Of a DNA stretch of 64,000 nucleotides, positions 18,063 to 25,855 are shown piece after piece (position 1 is the stretch's first letter; the number at the start of each line of letters is the position of its first letter). The notes under the pieces are model-generated. The model made no database searches. It was given only the letters and a program-made list of their open reading frames with translations, and had not been told where the DNA came from. This DNA comes from Sulfurimonas sediminis (GTDB lineage Bacteria > Campylobacterota > Campylobacteria > Campylobacterales > Sulfurimonadaceae), in the NCBI RefSeq assembly GCF_014905115.1, contig NZ_CP041235.1, positions 1,550,001 through 1,614,000 of the forward strand, given 5' to 3'. Position numbers and translations under genes: made by a program.

Positions 18063-18627
18063 TATGACTCCAATTTTCTATATATTTTTTTGCTTTTTCA
18101 TCAAGCATTTTCATTCTCTCTTTTCCTTTGGGCAAACTTTTACGCAGTTTTTTCATCTCCTGCAAAAATTCTGAAATTCCATTTGGAATCATCTTTTGCA
18201 GATATTTTCTTAAATGCTTTGCCATCGCAGGAGAAGCACCTGAAGTTGATATTGCAATAATCAGATCCTCTTTTTTTACATACGAAGGAAAAATAAAATC
18301 ACAATACTCAACCGAGTCCACAGCATTACACAAACAATTATACTGCTTGGACTCCTCAAATATCTCTGCCTGCAGTGCAATACTGTCCACAGCAACCACT
18401 GCAACAGCAAACTCCCGTATATCACCTTTTTTGTACTTACGCTTTTCATACACAAGATTTTCTTCTTCTATGCGCTGCAGCATCTCCTCTGAAAATTCAT
18501 TTGCAATGATATGTATATCTTTTGTAAAATCAAGAAGATGTTCCAATTTTTCATACGCAACATTTCCGCCACCTACTATAAGAATTTTTTTACCGTCTAA
18601 TTTTAAAAATGCCGGAAAATAAGCCAT
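18052..18627 (-). CDS. precorrin-2 dehydrogenase / siroheme synthase N-terminal type
   Basis: A 191-residue protein matching the CysG N-terminal / Met8p fold: N-terminus YFPAFLKLDGKKILIVGGGN with the NAD-binding GGGNVA, and the catalytic-region sequence NAVDSVEYCDFIFPS followed by ISTSGASPAMAKHLR. It oxidises precorrin-2 to sirohydrochlorin, and Met8p-type enzymes also chelate iron. It fills the step between cobA and NirDL in this window, serving siroheme and heme d1. It is transcribed divergently from nirDL. Confidence 0.92.
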   Translation of the reverse strand: MAYFPAFLKLDGKKILIVGGGNVAYEKLEHLLDFTKDIHIIANEFSEEMLQRIEEENLVYEKRKYKKGDIREFAVAVVAVDSIALQAEIFEESKQYNCLCNAVDSVEYCDFIFPSYVKKEDLIIAISTSGASPAMAKHLRKYLQKMIPNGISEFLQEMKKLRKSLPKGKERMKMLDEKAKKYIENWSHNER

Positions 18628-18687
18628 TCCAAATACCCTTACTTAAGTTTTTGTAATCTAATCATAACATATACAGACATAAAGTTC

Positions 18688-18729
18688 TTGACAAATATCA
18701 ATTTAAATTTAGATAAAGATAGATACAAT
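18688..18729 (+). promoter_or_regulatory. Fnr/Dnr-type operator and -10 for nirDL
   Basis: The box TTGACAAATATCAA (18688-18701) is followed by TACAAT at 18724-18729, giving a start near 18736 and a box centre at -41.5. nirDL begins 27 bp later. In the other direction the geometry gives ATGATT, a poor -10, so the divergent dehydrogenase gene is less likely to be activated from this box. Confidence 0.78.
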
Positions 18730-18762
18730 CATTATGCTAAAAATTAATATAAAGTAATACAG

Positions 18763-19767
18763 ATGAAACAAGAGATACTTTCAAGAATACAGAAAAAGTT
18801 TCCGTTGGTACAAAAACCTTTTGAGGTGATTGCTGATGAGTTGGGTATGCGAGAAGATGAAGTTTTAGAGATATTGCAAGCAGAAAAAAAAGCAAATATC
18901 ATACGACAGACTTCCGCTATATTTGACACAAAACGCCTGGGGTACAAGTCATCTTTGGTTGCGTTTAAAATTCCCGAAGAAAAAATCAGCACTGCCGTAA
19001 AGATTATCAATGCCCATCCGGGTGTTTCGCATAACTACGAAAGAAACCATGATTTTAACATCTGGTTTACCATGGCAGTTGCACCTGATTCTGTTTTGGG
19101 TTTAGAAAAAACAATACAAACACTTGCGAGCCTTACAGAGGCAGATGATTATATTGTTCTGCCTACATTGAAGCTTTTTAAAATCAATGTCAAACTCAAT
19201 ACGACAGGAAAAGACGAAAAAAAAGAAGAGGTAAAAAAAGTTGTTCATAAAGATATAAAACTGACACCTTTGCACCATAAAATTATTCAAAGAGTGCAGT
19301 ATGACATTGATTTTGTCAGTGAACCCTTTGCTGATATCATCAATGATCTCGATATAGACTACGAAACCTTTTTCAATACCCTGCAGGAGTTGCAAGAAGC
19401 CGGTGTCATGAGACGGTTTGCCTCCATTTTAAACCATAGAAAAGCAGGTTTCAATGCAAATGCCATGGTCGTATGGGATGTTGATGAAACGATTGGTGAT
19501 GAGATAGGGGCAAAAGCAGCGGCTTTTTCTGCCGTAAGTCACTGCTACCTGCGTCCAAAATACAAAAACTGGCCCTATAATCTCTTTACAATGGTCCACG
19601 GAAAAACGACACAAGAGACAAATGCCATGATTGCGGAGATGGCACAGGAGATAGAGTCAAAAGACTACATGCCTCTGTACTCATCAAAAGAGTTTAAAAA
19701 GGTACGGATTGAGTATTTCACACCCAAATTTGCCGAATGGGAAAAAAAACATGCTACAGTTGCATAA
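18763..19767 (+). CDS. siroheme decarboxylase, fused two-domain NirD-NirL type
   Basis: A 334-residue protein made of two Lrp/AsnC-like halves. Each has a winged-helix-like N-terminal part and a ligand-binding domain with the decarboxylase histidine region: GVSHNYERNHDFNIWFTMA in the first half and VSHCYLRPKYKNWPYNLF in the second. The pair R-FASILNHRKAGFNANAMV is also typical. NirDL proteins convert siroheme to 12,18-didecarboxysiroheme on the way to heme d1. The fusion gives both chains of the NirDL heterodimer in one gene. No weak ribosome site competes with the ATG at 18763. Driven by the adjacent Fnr/Dnr-type promoter. Confidence 0.88.
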   Translation: MKQEILSRIQKKFPLVQKPFEVIADELGMREDEVLEILQAEKKANIIRQTSAIFDTKRLGYKSSLVAFKIPEEKISTAVKIINAHPGVSHNYERNHDFNIWFTMAVAPDSVLGLEKTIQTLASLTEADDYIVLPTLKLFKINVKLNTTGKDEKKEEVKKVVHKDIKLTPLHHKIIQRVQYDIDFVSEPFADIINDLDIDYETFFNTLQELQEAGVMRRFASILNHRKAGFNANAMVVWDVDETIGDEIGAKAAAFSAVSHCYLRPKYKNWPYNLFTMVHGKTTQETNAMIAEMAQEIESKDYMPLYSSKEFKKVRIEYFTPKFAEWEKKHATVA

Positions 19768-19779
19768 AGGAGAAATATA

Positions 19780-20184
19780 ATGGAAAGATTTTTTGAATTG
19801 GAAATTGCATATATTGTCATAGGAATATTTTTTTTGGCCATTACCGCCTTTGTCACAACAAGGGACTTTATGCCAAAAGGTGCCTTTAAAAAAGGAATGA
19901 CTGGCATATTTGCCATATTTGCCATTATGATAGGTATTCATTATTTTGTAACAACCAAAAGAATGCAGGGTGTCAAAGAAATTTTCAATGAAGGCAAGAC
20001 TGTCATCTGTGAAAACAAGATGAGAAGAACCATTTCACAGTCTGTTTTGATTTCCAAAGAACTTGGATGGAAACTTGATGGTGATTACTTCAAAAATCCT
20101 GATTTTATCAGAGATTTTCATACGGCAAGATGCGTAGACTATTCACCTATTGCCCCAAAAGATGAGAGTAAAAATGATAAGTAG
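19780..20184 (+). CDS. membrane protein after nirDL, unknown
   Basis: A 134-residue protein with two N-terminal membrane helices (about residues 8-25 and 40-58) and a C-terminal extracytoplasmic part containing two cysteines (C76 region and C117 region). AAGGAG precedes its ATG and it starts 12 bp after nirDL, so it shares that operon. Not recognised. Cotranscription with heme d1 genes suggests a role in nitrite or NO respiration, which the sequence itself does not prove. Confidence 0.7.
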   Translation: MERFFELEIAYIVIGIFFLAITAFVTTRDFMPKGAFKKGMTGIFAIFAIMIGIHYFVTTKRMQGVKEIFNEGKTVICENKMRRTISQSVLISKELGWKLDGDYFKNPDFIRDFHTARCVDYSPIAPKDESKNDK

Positions 20185-20335
20185 ACTCAAAAGATATGGT
20201 ATGGCTATTATATTTTTGATTTTAGTCATTGTTTTAATGCTACTTGGAACTTTAGGTGTGAAGGATTTTGGAGATCAGATGTTTAAAGATGCAAATATTA
20301 CAATTACCCCAAAAGGAGAGAGGATACAGTTATGA
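20174..20335 (+). CDS. small single-helix membrane protein, unknown
   Basis: A 53-residue protein starting at 20174, overlapping the end of the preceding gene by 11 bp, with GAGAG upstream. One membrane helix (about residues 9-28, MAIIFLILVIVLMLLGTLG) is followed by a polar tail. Its TGA overlaps the start of the next gene by 4 bp (ATGA), evidence for translational coupling. Confidence 0.65.
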   Translation: MISRLKRYGMAIIFLILVIVLMLLGTLGVKDFGDQMFKDANITITPKGERIQL

Positions 20336-20622
20336 GTTTGACATTTTTGTTGAGTATTGGAATTGTTCTAACAATTATCTTTCATTTTTTAGGTGTTTAT
20401 GCCGGAGCAAAAAGAATAGTATGGATTGCCATTATTCTTATATGGGCTGCTGTTATTTCTGTTGCAACAAGTGAGGTCAAGCCTAAAGCTTATGATGATA
20501 TAAAAAGAATGCAGGGTAAATATAAAGATACAGACCAACTTATAGACGAAGCGATGCCAAAAGTTTCGGTATATGAAATGATAGTGATAAAAAACAGTTA
20601 TTTAAAACATGAGCCTCAGTAG
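20332..20622 (+). CDS. small two-helix membrane protein, unknown
   Basis: A 96-residue protein with two membrane helices (about residues 3-22 and 28-46) and a soluble tail. The tail contains KRMQG, also found after the second helix of the 134-residue protein two genes upstream; this may be a shared short motif or chance. It overlaps the preceding gene by 4 bp. Its stop codon lies in the loop of the terminator-like hairpin at 20608-20632. Not recognised. Confidence 0.65.
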   Translation: MSLTFLLSIGIVLTIIFHFLGVYAGAKRIVWIAIILIWAAVISVATSEVKPKAYDDIKRMQGKYKDTDQLIDEAMPKVSVYEMIVIKNSYLKHEPQ

Positions 20623-20632
20623 CAGGCTCATG
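20608..20632. terminator. bidirectional stem-loop between convergent operons
   Basis: A perfect 9-bp stem CATGAGCCT/AGGCTCATG (20608-20616 with 20624-20632) around a 7-base loop. An A-run on the left provides a U-tract for minus-strand transcripts. It lies between the nirDL operon and the DUF59 gene, which converge here, and it overlaps the last codons of the 96-residue ORF. Confidence 0.65.
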
Positions 20633-20637
20633 AAATA

Positions 20638-20937
20638 TTAAGCACCTAATGCTTTTTTGACATTTTCATCAGCCATGGAAATATTCCACTGCGGTTCCCA
20701 GACAACTTCTACATCAGCACTTTTTACATTTGGCAGTTTTTCTACTGCCTCTTTTACCCATTGTAAAATCATCTGATGCATAGGGCAGGCCTTTGTTGAA
20801 AGCGTCATGACTACTTTAACATTCCCCTCTTCATCACAACTGGCATCATAGATAAGACCCATTTCCACAAGATTAAAACCTACTTCCGGATCTATAACCG
20901 TTGAAATTGCTTGAAATAATTCATCTTTTGTATACAT
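20638..20937 (-). CDS. DUF59/MIP18-family (PaaD/SufT-like) Fe-S assembly protein
   Basis: A 99-residue protein with the family pattern AISTVIDPEVGFNLVEMGLIYD at the N-terminus, a TLSTKACPMHQMI segment bearing the conserved cysteine, and a C-terminal VVWEPQWN. These proteins help mature Fe-S or other metal centres. As third gene of an Fnr/Dnr-controlled operon with a heme-copper-oxidase-like membrane protein, it may serve metallocentre assembly under denitrifying conditions. The ATG at 20937 overlaps one of the TACATGTA motifs. Confidence 0.85.
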   Translation of the reverse strand: MYTKDELFQAISTVIDPEVGFNLVEMGLIYDASCDEEGNVKVVMTLSTKACPMHQMILQWVKEAVEKLPNVKSADVEVVWEPQWNISMADENVKKALGA

Positions 20938-20959
20938 GTAATTCTCCTCTTATAAAATT

Positions 20960-22198
20960 TTATGCTTTAAAATTTATCATATAAAATACATTTCTGATAA
21001 ATGCCAATGTTCCTATAAAAAGAAAAGAAGCACCGGCATGTAGGAATGCATCACCTTTTGTAAGTATTGCGATGGTAATCAAAACAACACCGACTGCACA
21101 AAACACAAACTGAGCCTGCGAACTTTTGTACGGTACCATATCTGCCAGCATTGGAACCTTTTGTTTCCCCACCAATGGTGAAAACTTTTCAAACCAGACC
21201 AAAAACGGAATTATTTTGTAAATATGCCCTGTAATCAAAAAAGCAAAAAATCCAAAAAAGAGCAGCCACATAGAGGCCAGCAAAAATTCCTCTTTTTGTG
21301 TCAGAAAATAAAAAACGACAATCACAATGGAAACCAACATGGAAATATAAGAGAACATCAAAGAGACCGCATAGATATCGTTCTCTTTTCTTGGTCTGGT
21401 GCTATAAATTATATAAATAAGATAAAAATAGACAACCATCGAAACAGCTGCCAAAGCATAGCCGATATAAGCCAGTATATCTATCTTAAAAAATGAAGAT
21501 ATGACAACACTCACAACAGCCGCACTCATCATGATCAAAGAAATCTTTAATGGCTTCAAAGAAAAGCTGTGAGAGAGCGTAAACATAGGCACAAGCACAA
21601 TGGAGAGTCCCATAATGGTTATAGCAATGTAACCGCCTAAAACCGCATAGACATGGGCTTTGAGCAAGGATGCAATATCCAAAGAAATTGTTCCGGCATA
21701 AGAGAGTGCCATTAAAAGCCCAAAAATTATTCCGAAAAACAAAAAAGTATTTGAAATAAGCAGACTGCTCATCACCAAAGTTAATTTTTTGACTTTAAAT
21801 ATTGTTAAAAAAATTTCGCCTACAAATATCAGCATAGATATCAATACAGTCACGCCGCCGTAAGGCAACAGCGCGGGAAAATACAAAAATCCCAATACCA
21901 TGAGCAGTGTACCCGTAAGCAGCAACGGCCAAATTGCATAAAAAAGTTCTACACCAAAGTGTCCGACTTCAAGAACAACCGGAACCAGTTGTGCCATTGC
22001 ACCAAAAATCACCATCATGACAAAACCCAATAAAAACAGATGCGTAAAAGCTATCATATCCGGGTTGACAAAAGAGAGATTTGCAGCATCAAATGAAAAA
22101 AGATAGACTGATGCAAAAAAATAAAACAGGCTCCCTATCAGGAAAAAAGGAGCTATCAGTTTAAACGGCGGTGCAAAGTCCTGCGATATTTTTACCAT
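20960..22198 (-). CDS. polytopic membrane protein, heme-copper-oxidase-subunit-I/NnrS-like
   Basis: A 412-residue protein with about 12 membrane helices and few charged loops. Conserved-looking intramembrane histidines occur in FTHLFLLGFVMM with AMAQLVPVV, in LKAHVYAVLGGY with MGLSIVLVPMF, and in TGHIYKIIPFLVW. This pattern of His plus Gly/Pro-rich helix ends resembles catalytic subunits of heme-copper oxidases and NnrS-type heme proteins, but the tyrosine-histidine and copper-site motifs of true oxidases are not visible. It sits between DUF2249 and DUF59 genes in an Fnr/Dnr-controlled operon. A heme-binding role in NO or nitrite metabolism is inference. Confidence 0.7.
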   Translation of the reverse strand: MVKISQDFAPPFKLIAPFFLIGSLFYFFASVYLFSFDAANLSFVNPDMIAFTHLFLLGFVMMVIFGAMAQLVPVVLEVGHFGVELFYAIWPLLLTGTLLMVLGFLYFPALLPYGGVTVLISMLIFVGEIFLTIFKVKKLTLVMSSLLISNTFLFFGIIFGLLMALSYAGTISLDIASLLKAHVYAVLGGYIAITIMGLSIVLVPMFTLSHSFSLKPLKISLIMMSAAVVSVVISSFFKIDILAYIGYALAAVSMVVYFYLIYIIYSTRPRKENDIYAVSLMFSYISMLVSIVIVVFYFLTQKEEFLLASMWLLFFGFFAFLITGHIYKIIPFLVWFEKFSPLVGKQKVPMLADMVPYKSSQAQFVFCAVGVVLITIAILTKGDAFLHAGASFLFIGTLAFIRNVFYMINFKA

Positions 22199-22206
22199 TA
22201 CTCAGC

Positions 22207-22554
22207 TCAACCGCCACAACTTGTCTGTGTCAAATCAGATTCACTTGCAGCATCTTTGTTATAGGAAAAAACAACTTTTACCAAACCGTCATCCAGTTCT
22301 TGTATATCATACTTCACATCATCTTCAAGTTTTGCAAAGAGTCCTCCCGGTGCTTTATGGTTGATCATAACCAGAGTATCGTTAGTGCCTTTTATAAGAG
22401 CCAAACCTGCCATTGCATTCACCATCGGGTGTGGCGGCCCCTCTTTTGATGTGTCAAAATAATAGGTACTCTCTCCATCTTTTTGCAGTTTGTAAAAATC
22501 AACGGTAGCACCGTCAACAACTATTTTTTCAGCTTCATTGGGTATATGTGACAT
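22207..22554 (-). CDS. DUF2249-domain protein
   Basis: A 115-residue protein with the DUF2249 (TusA-related fold) pattern: GPPHPMVNAMAGLALIKGTN, LVMINHKAPGGLFAKLEDD and a final strand VKVVFSYNK, ending in a Cys-Gly-Gly. The ATG at 22554 is preceded by AAGGA 6 nt upstream; an in-frame TTG at 22560 is less well placed. It is the first gene of the operon continuing into the 12-helix membrane protein and the DUF59 gene. DUF2249 proteins often neighbour NO-related genes, but the biochemical role is not established. Confidence 0.8.
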   Translation of the reverse strand: MSHIPNEAEKIVVDGATVDFYKLQKDGESTYYFDTSKEGPPHPMVNAMAGLALIKGTNDTLVMINHKAPGGLFAKLEDDVKYDIQELDDGLVKVVFSYNKDAASESDLTQTSCGG

Positions 22555-22584
22555 TATCAATCCTTTTACTTATAAGATTTCATG

Positions 22585-22626
22585 ATTGTAATCAAGAAAG
22601 CGTAATAATGGCTTGACTAATATCAA
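22585..22626 (-). promoter_or_regulatory. Fnr/Dnr-type operator and -10 for the DUF2249 operon
   Basis: Read on the minus strand, the box TTGATATTAGTCAA (22613-22626) is followed by TACAAT (complement of 22585-22590). The start is then near 22578 with the box centre at -41.5. The first gene starts 24 bp downstream of that. The box lies just after the stop codon of the Crp/Fnr regulator gene on the same strand. Confidence 0.78.
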
Positions 22627-22640
22627 TAAAAAGAAAAAAA

Positions 22641-23288
22641 TCACTCAAAAAGGATGGTTAATGCCTCTTTATTGGTGATTTGGTATGAACTTGCCTCTTT
22701 TTTTACAAATCCTAACTTTGTGAATTTTTTAAGTATTCTCGAAAGTGTTTCAGGTGTCATGTGCAGATATTGTGCAAGCTGATTGTTTTTCATCTTCAGT
22801 GCCTCGTCATTTTCACAGATATATTTTGCAACTCTTGCCGTTGAGTCCAGAACAACATTCAAGGCTATCACATTGTCAAGATGCTTGATTTTTTGGGTCA
22901 GTGATTTAAAAAGAGCCAAAGAGATGTCTTGATTTCCAAGAAAATACTCTTTGAATTTTTCAAAATCTATCTCTAAAACGCTTCCGTCACTCTCAAAAGC
23001 AGCAGAAGCAGGATAAGGAATACCTTCAAAAACCGCCATTTCAGCCACCATACTCTTTGGTCTAAACCGATGCAGAACGATTTCATTGTTTTTTGGATCT
23101 ATTTTATAAATTTTCACAACACCTTCAAGCACCATCGTAAGATGCTCTGCTTTGTCTTTTTCATAAAAAAGAATTTCACCTTGAGAAAAACTTCTCTTTC
23201 TTGTGATTGAAAGTAACAGTTTCAACTCTTTTTCATTGAGATTTTCAAAAAAAACAATACTTTTTAGTTCATCAACAGTCAACATCAT
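22641..23288 (-). CDS. Crp/Fnr-family transcription regulator (Dnr/NnrR type)
   Basis: A 215-residue protein with a cyclic-nucleotide-binding-type beta-barrel (about 15-120), a long dimer helix (about 122-150) and a C-terminal winged helix. The recognition helix has ETLSR at 180-184, the Fnr-type E--SR pattern that reads TTGAT half sites. There is no N-terminal cysteine cluster; the only Cys is at about 158, so it should not be an [4Fe-4S] oxygen sensor like Fnr. A heme-type NO sensor like Dnr is more likely. It overlaps proA by 4 bp and is probably its downstream cistron. It is the best candidate to bind the four boxes in this window. Confidence 0.88.
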   Translation of the reverse strand: MMLTVDELKSIVFFENLNEKELKLLLSITRKRSFSQGEILFYEKDKAEHLTMVLEGVVKIYKIDPKNNEIVLHRFRPKSMVAEMAVFEGIPYPASAAFESDGSVLEIDFEKFKEYFLGNQDISLALFKSLTQKIKHLDNVIALNVVLDSTARVAKYICENDEALKMKNNQLAQYLHMTPETLSRILKKFTKLGFVKKEASSYQITNKEALTILFE

Positions 23289-24517
23289 CTTATCTGCCCG
23301 CTTCCATAAATTTTATATTTATACGTTGTCAATCCTTCTATGCCCATAGGACCTCTTGCATGGAGTTTGTTTGTACTGATTCCCACCTCTGCACCAAAGC
23401 CAAAAGCACCTCCGTCTGTAAAACGGGTAGAGGCATTGACATAAACTGCCGCTGCATCAATGTTGTTTAAAAATTTCTCTGCTGTAGTGATATTTTCAGT
23501 AACAATAGCTTCCGAGTGTCCTGAGCCGAAATGTATTATATGCTCAATTGCCCCGTTGACACCCTCAACAACCTTCAAATTTAAAATATTTGCCAAATAC
23601 TCAGTATCATAATCGGCATCTGTCGCATCTGCAACACTGATTATCTCCTGAGTTTTCGCACAGCCCTTTAATTGTGTATTTGCATTGTCAAAAGCCTCTT
23701 TTAATAAAGGAAGTACCTCTTTTGCTATTGTTTTGTCTACCAACAGTGTCTCCATTGCATTACAGACACCCGGTCTTTGTACTTTTGCATTAATGGCAAT
23801 TTTTATGGCACTCTCAATATTTGCGTCCTTGTCTATATAGGTATGACACTGCCCTTTGTCATGCTTGACAACACTTACCGTTGCATTTTCACTGACAAAC
23901 TTTATAAGCCCTGCTCCTCCGCGAGGAATAATCAGATCTACATATTTGTCCATTTTGATAAGTTTGGCCACACCCTCACGGGAACTGTCCGGAATCAAAG
24001 ATATAAGAGATGTCGGCAAATCATGATTTTCCAGGACCGCTTTTAAGACTTTAGCGATTGCTTTGTTTGAACGCTCTGCTTCTTTGCCGCCTTTGAGAAC
24101 ACAGACATTTGAACTTTTGAAACAAAGAGCAGCTGTATCGCTCGTGACATTAGGGCGTGATTCGTAAATTATACCGATTACACCAATGGGAATACTCACT
24201 TTTTCTATTTTCAGCCCATCTTCAGTCAGCCACCCGTCAAGTACGCGTCCTACCGGTTCTTTGAGTGCAGCTATCTCTTCTACAGCCTTTGCCATAGACT
24301 CTATTCTCTCTTCATCCAAAAAAAGTCTGTCCATCAATGCAGAACTTAATTTGTTCTTCTCACCTTCGAGCATGTCAATAGCATTTGCTTCTATAAGATC
24401 CATAGTATTGGCACGCAAAGCATTTGCCATTTCGTGTAGTATTTTGTTTTTATCACGTCCGCTCAAACTGTTAAATACTCTACTCGCAGTTTTTGCTTCT
24501 TTTAAAAATTGTTCCAT
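23285..24517 (-). CDS. proA: gamma-glutamyl phosphate reductase ProA
   Basis: A 410-residue aldehyde-dehydrogenase-fold enzyme reducing gamma-glutamyl phosphate to the semialdehyde in proline synthesis. The catalytic cysteine is in RPGVCNAMETLLVD, and the nucleotide-binding region IGVIYESRPNVTSD and C-terminal AEVGISTNKLHARGPMG are typical. The start giving MEQFLKEAKTASR is used; an ATG 12 bp upstream is also possible and its GGTGGGG may instead be the ribosome site. It diverges from proC, so two proline genes share one intergenic region. Confidence 0.95.
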   Translation of the reverse strand: MEQFLKEAKTASRVFNSLSGRDKNKILHEMANALRANTMDLIEANAIDMLEGEKNKLSSALMDRLFLDEERIESMAKAVEEIAALKEPVGRVLDGWLTEDGLKIEKVSIPIGVIGIIYESRPNVTSDTAALCFKSSNVCVLKGGKEAERSNKAIAKVLKAVLENHDLPTSLISLIPDSSREGVAKLIKMDKYVDLIIPRGGAGLIKFVSENATVSVVKHDKGQCHTYIDKDANIESAIKIAINAKVQRPGVCNAMETLLVDKTIAKEVLPLLKEAFDNANTQLKGCAKTQEIISVADATDADYDTEYLANILNLKVVEGVNGAIEHIIHFGSGHSEAIVTENITTAEKFLNNIDAAAVYVNASTRFTDGGAFGFGAEVGISTNKLHARGPMGIEGLTTYKYKIYGSGQIR

Positions 24518-24583
24518 ATCCCCACCCATTTTTTAGACTTTATTTTAATAATGTTATACTACCATAAAACATTTAGGACTTGT

Positions 24584-25342
24584 ATGAAAACAATTACATT
24601 TATCGGAAATGGCAATATGGCACTCAGCATTGCCAAAGGTTTAAAAAACAGTTACAAAATAGAAGTAGTGGGAAGAGACCGTAAAAAGTTGGAGAGTTTT
24701 GAAGAAAAACTCGGTGTACATGTAAAGAAATCTCTTCTTGATAATTTTAATATTGAAGATAAAAATATTCTCCTGTGTGTTAAGCCGGCAAATGTAGAAG
24801 AAGTGTCAAAAAAACTGCAAGGCAGAGCAGAGGTACTCTATTCGGTTTTGGCCGGAACAGGCATTCAAAAGCTCAAAGACCATTTTAACACATCTGCAGT
24901 TGTAAGAGCTATGCCAAACCTTGCGGCAAGTGTTGGAAAATCCATGACAACACTCACAGGAGACACCACCTATAAAGAAGAAGCACAAACGCTTTTTAAT
25001 TCTATCGGCTCAACAAGATGGCTGGCAAATGAGAAAGAGATAGACATAGCAACAGCTCTTGCCGGCAGTGGTCCTGCCTATCTTGCACTTATTGCAGAAT
25101 CTTTAAGCGACGGAGCTGTCAAACAGGGACTCAAACGCGAAGATGCCATGGCTATTATGCGCGGTTTGTTTGACGGTTTTGGAGAGCTTATCCAGGAAAT
25201 ACACCCTGCACTGCTTAAAGACGGTGTCATGAGTCCGGGAGGGACAACAGCAGCAGGGTATGCTGCACTCGAGAAAGGAAATGTTCGCAATGCCTGTATC
25301 GAAGCAATAGAAGAAGCCTATAAAAAAGCAGTGAAGCTGTAA
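24584..25342 (+). CDS. proC: pyrroline-5-carboxylate reductase ProC
   Basis: A 252-residue NAD(P)H-dependent enzyme for the last step of proline synthesis. It has the Rossmann motif FIGNGNMALSIAKGL at the N-terminus, VRAMPNLAASVG in the middle and the dimerisation/active region ALAGSGPAYLALI with SPGGTTAAGYAALE. The ATG at 24584 is 6 nt after GGA; an earlier ATG would add 25 unrelated residues. Divergent from proA. Confidence 0.95.
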   Translation: MKTITFIGNGNMALSIAKGLKNSYKIEVVGRDRKKLESFEEKLGVHVKKSLLDNFNIEDKNILLCVKPANVEEVSKKLQGRAEVLYSVLAGTGIQKLKDHFNTSAVVRAMPNLAASVGKSMTTLTGDTTYKEEAQTLFNSIGSTRWLANEKEIDIATALAGSGPAYLALIAESLSDGAVKQGLKREDAMAIMRGLFDGFGELIQEIHPALLKDGVMSPGGTTAAGYAALEKGNVRNACIEAIEEAYKKAVKL

Positions 25343-25354
25343 CGCCGGGCTGCT

Positions 25355-25765
25355 TTAATACCCCTCTTCTGATTCATAGGTCAAATACAAAATCATAATC
25401 CAGATTAACAGACAGACAGAGACTATTTCATACCCTATCAGCCAAACTACAGGAAATGCATTGAGATTCAGTAACTGAAAGCTTTCCCAATTTGCATTTG
25501 CTATAAATAAAAATAAAAACAAAGCTCCAACGGTATAGGGGATACCGACAAAATAGAGTATGTATGCAACAAATTCCCATTGTTGGGGAATAAACAGATA
25601 ATCTTTAAAATCGACTTTTTGGGAACCAAAACTTGTACGCTTTTTAGCTGTTTTTGTTTTTCTTCCATGAAAAGACTTTGCACGTCTTTCATTCAAAATC
25701 AGTTGATTGTAATAAAGCATATTCCGCTTTTGCTTTAACTTATCCTCAGTCGTTGTTTCATTCAT
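25355..25765 (-). CDS. membrane protein of unknown function
   Basis: A 136-residue protein with a Lys/Arg-rich cytoplasmic N-terminus (residues 1-55) followed by two membrane helices (about 66-88 and 104-128). It does not resemble a family I know. It is monocistronic between proC and thrC; 90 bp of AT-rich sequence separate it from thrC, with no clear operator. Confidence 0.65.
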   Translation of the reverse strand: MNETTTEDKLKQKRNMLYYNQLILNERRAKSFHGRKTKTAKKRTSFGSQKVDFKDYLFIPQQWEFVAYILYFVGIPYTVGALFLFLFIANANWESFQLLNLNAFPVVWLIGYEIVSVCLLIWIMILYLTYESEEGY

Positions 25766-25855
25766 AATTTTTCCTATTAAAGTTATTTTACATCTTTAAT
25801 AGTTAATGACAACTTAAACTGTTAATAATAATTATTTATCGCTTTTGTAAAAATG

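Noticed and set aside
18640-18665. Operator-driven promoter for the precorrin-2 dehydrogenase gene from the shared box
   Set aside because: At the required distance the minus-strand hexamer is ATGATT, a poor -10.
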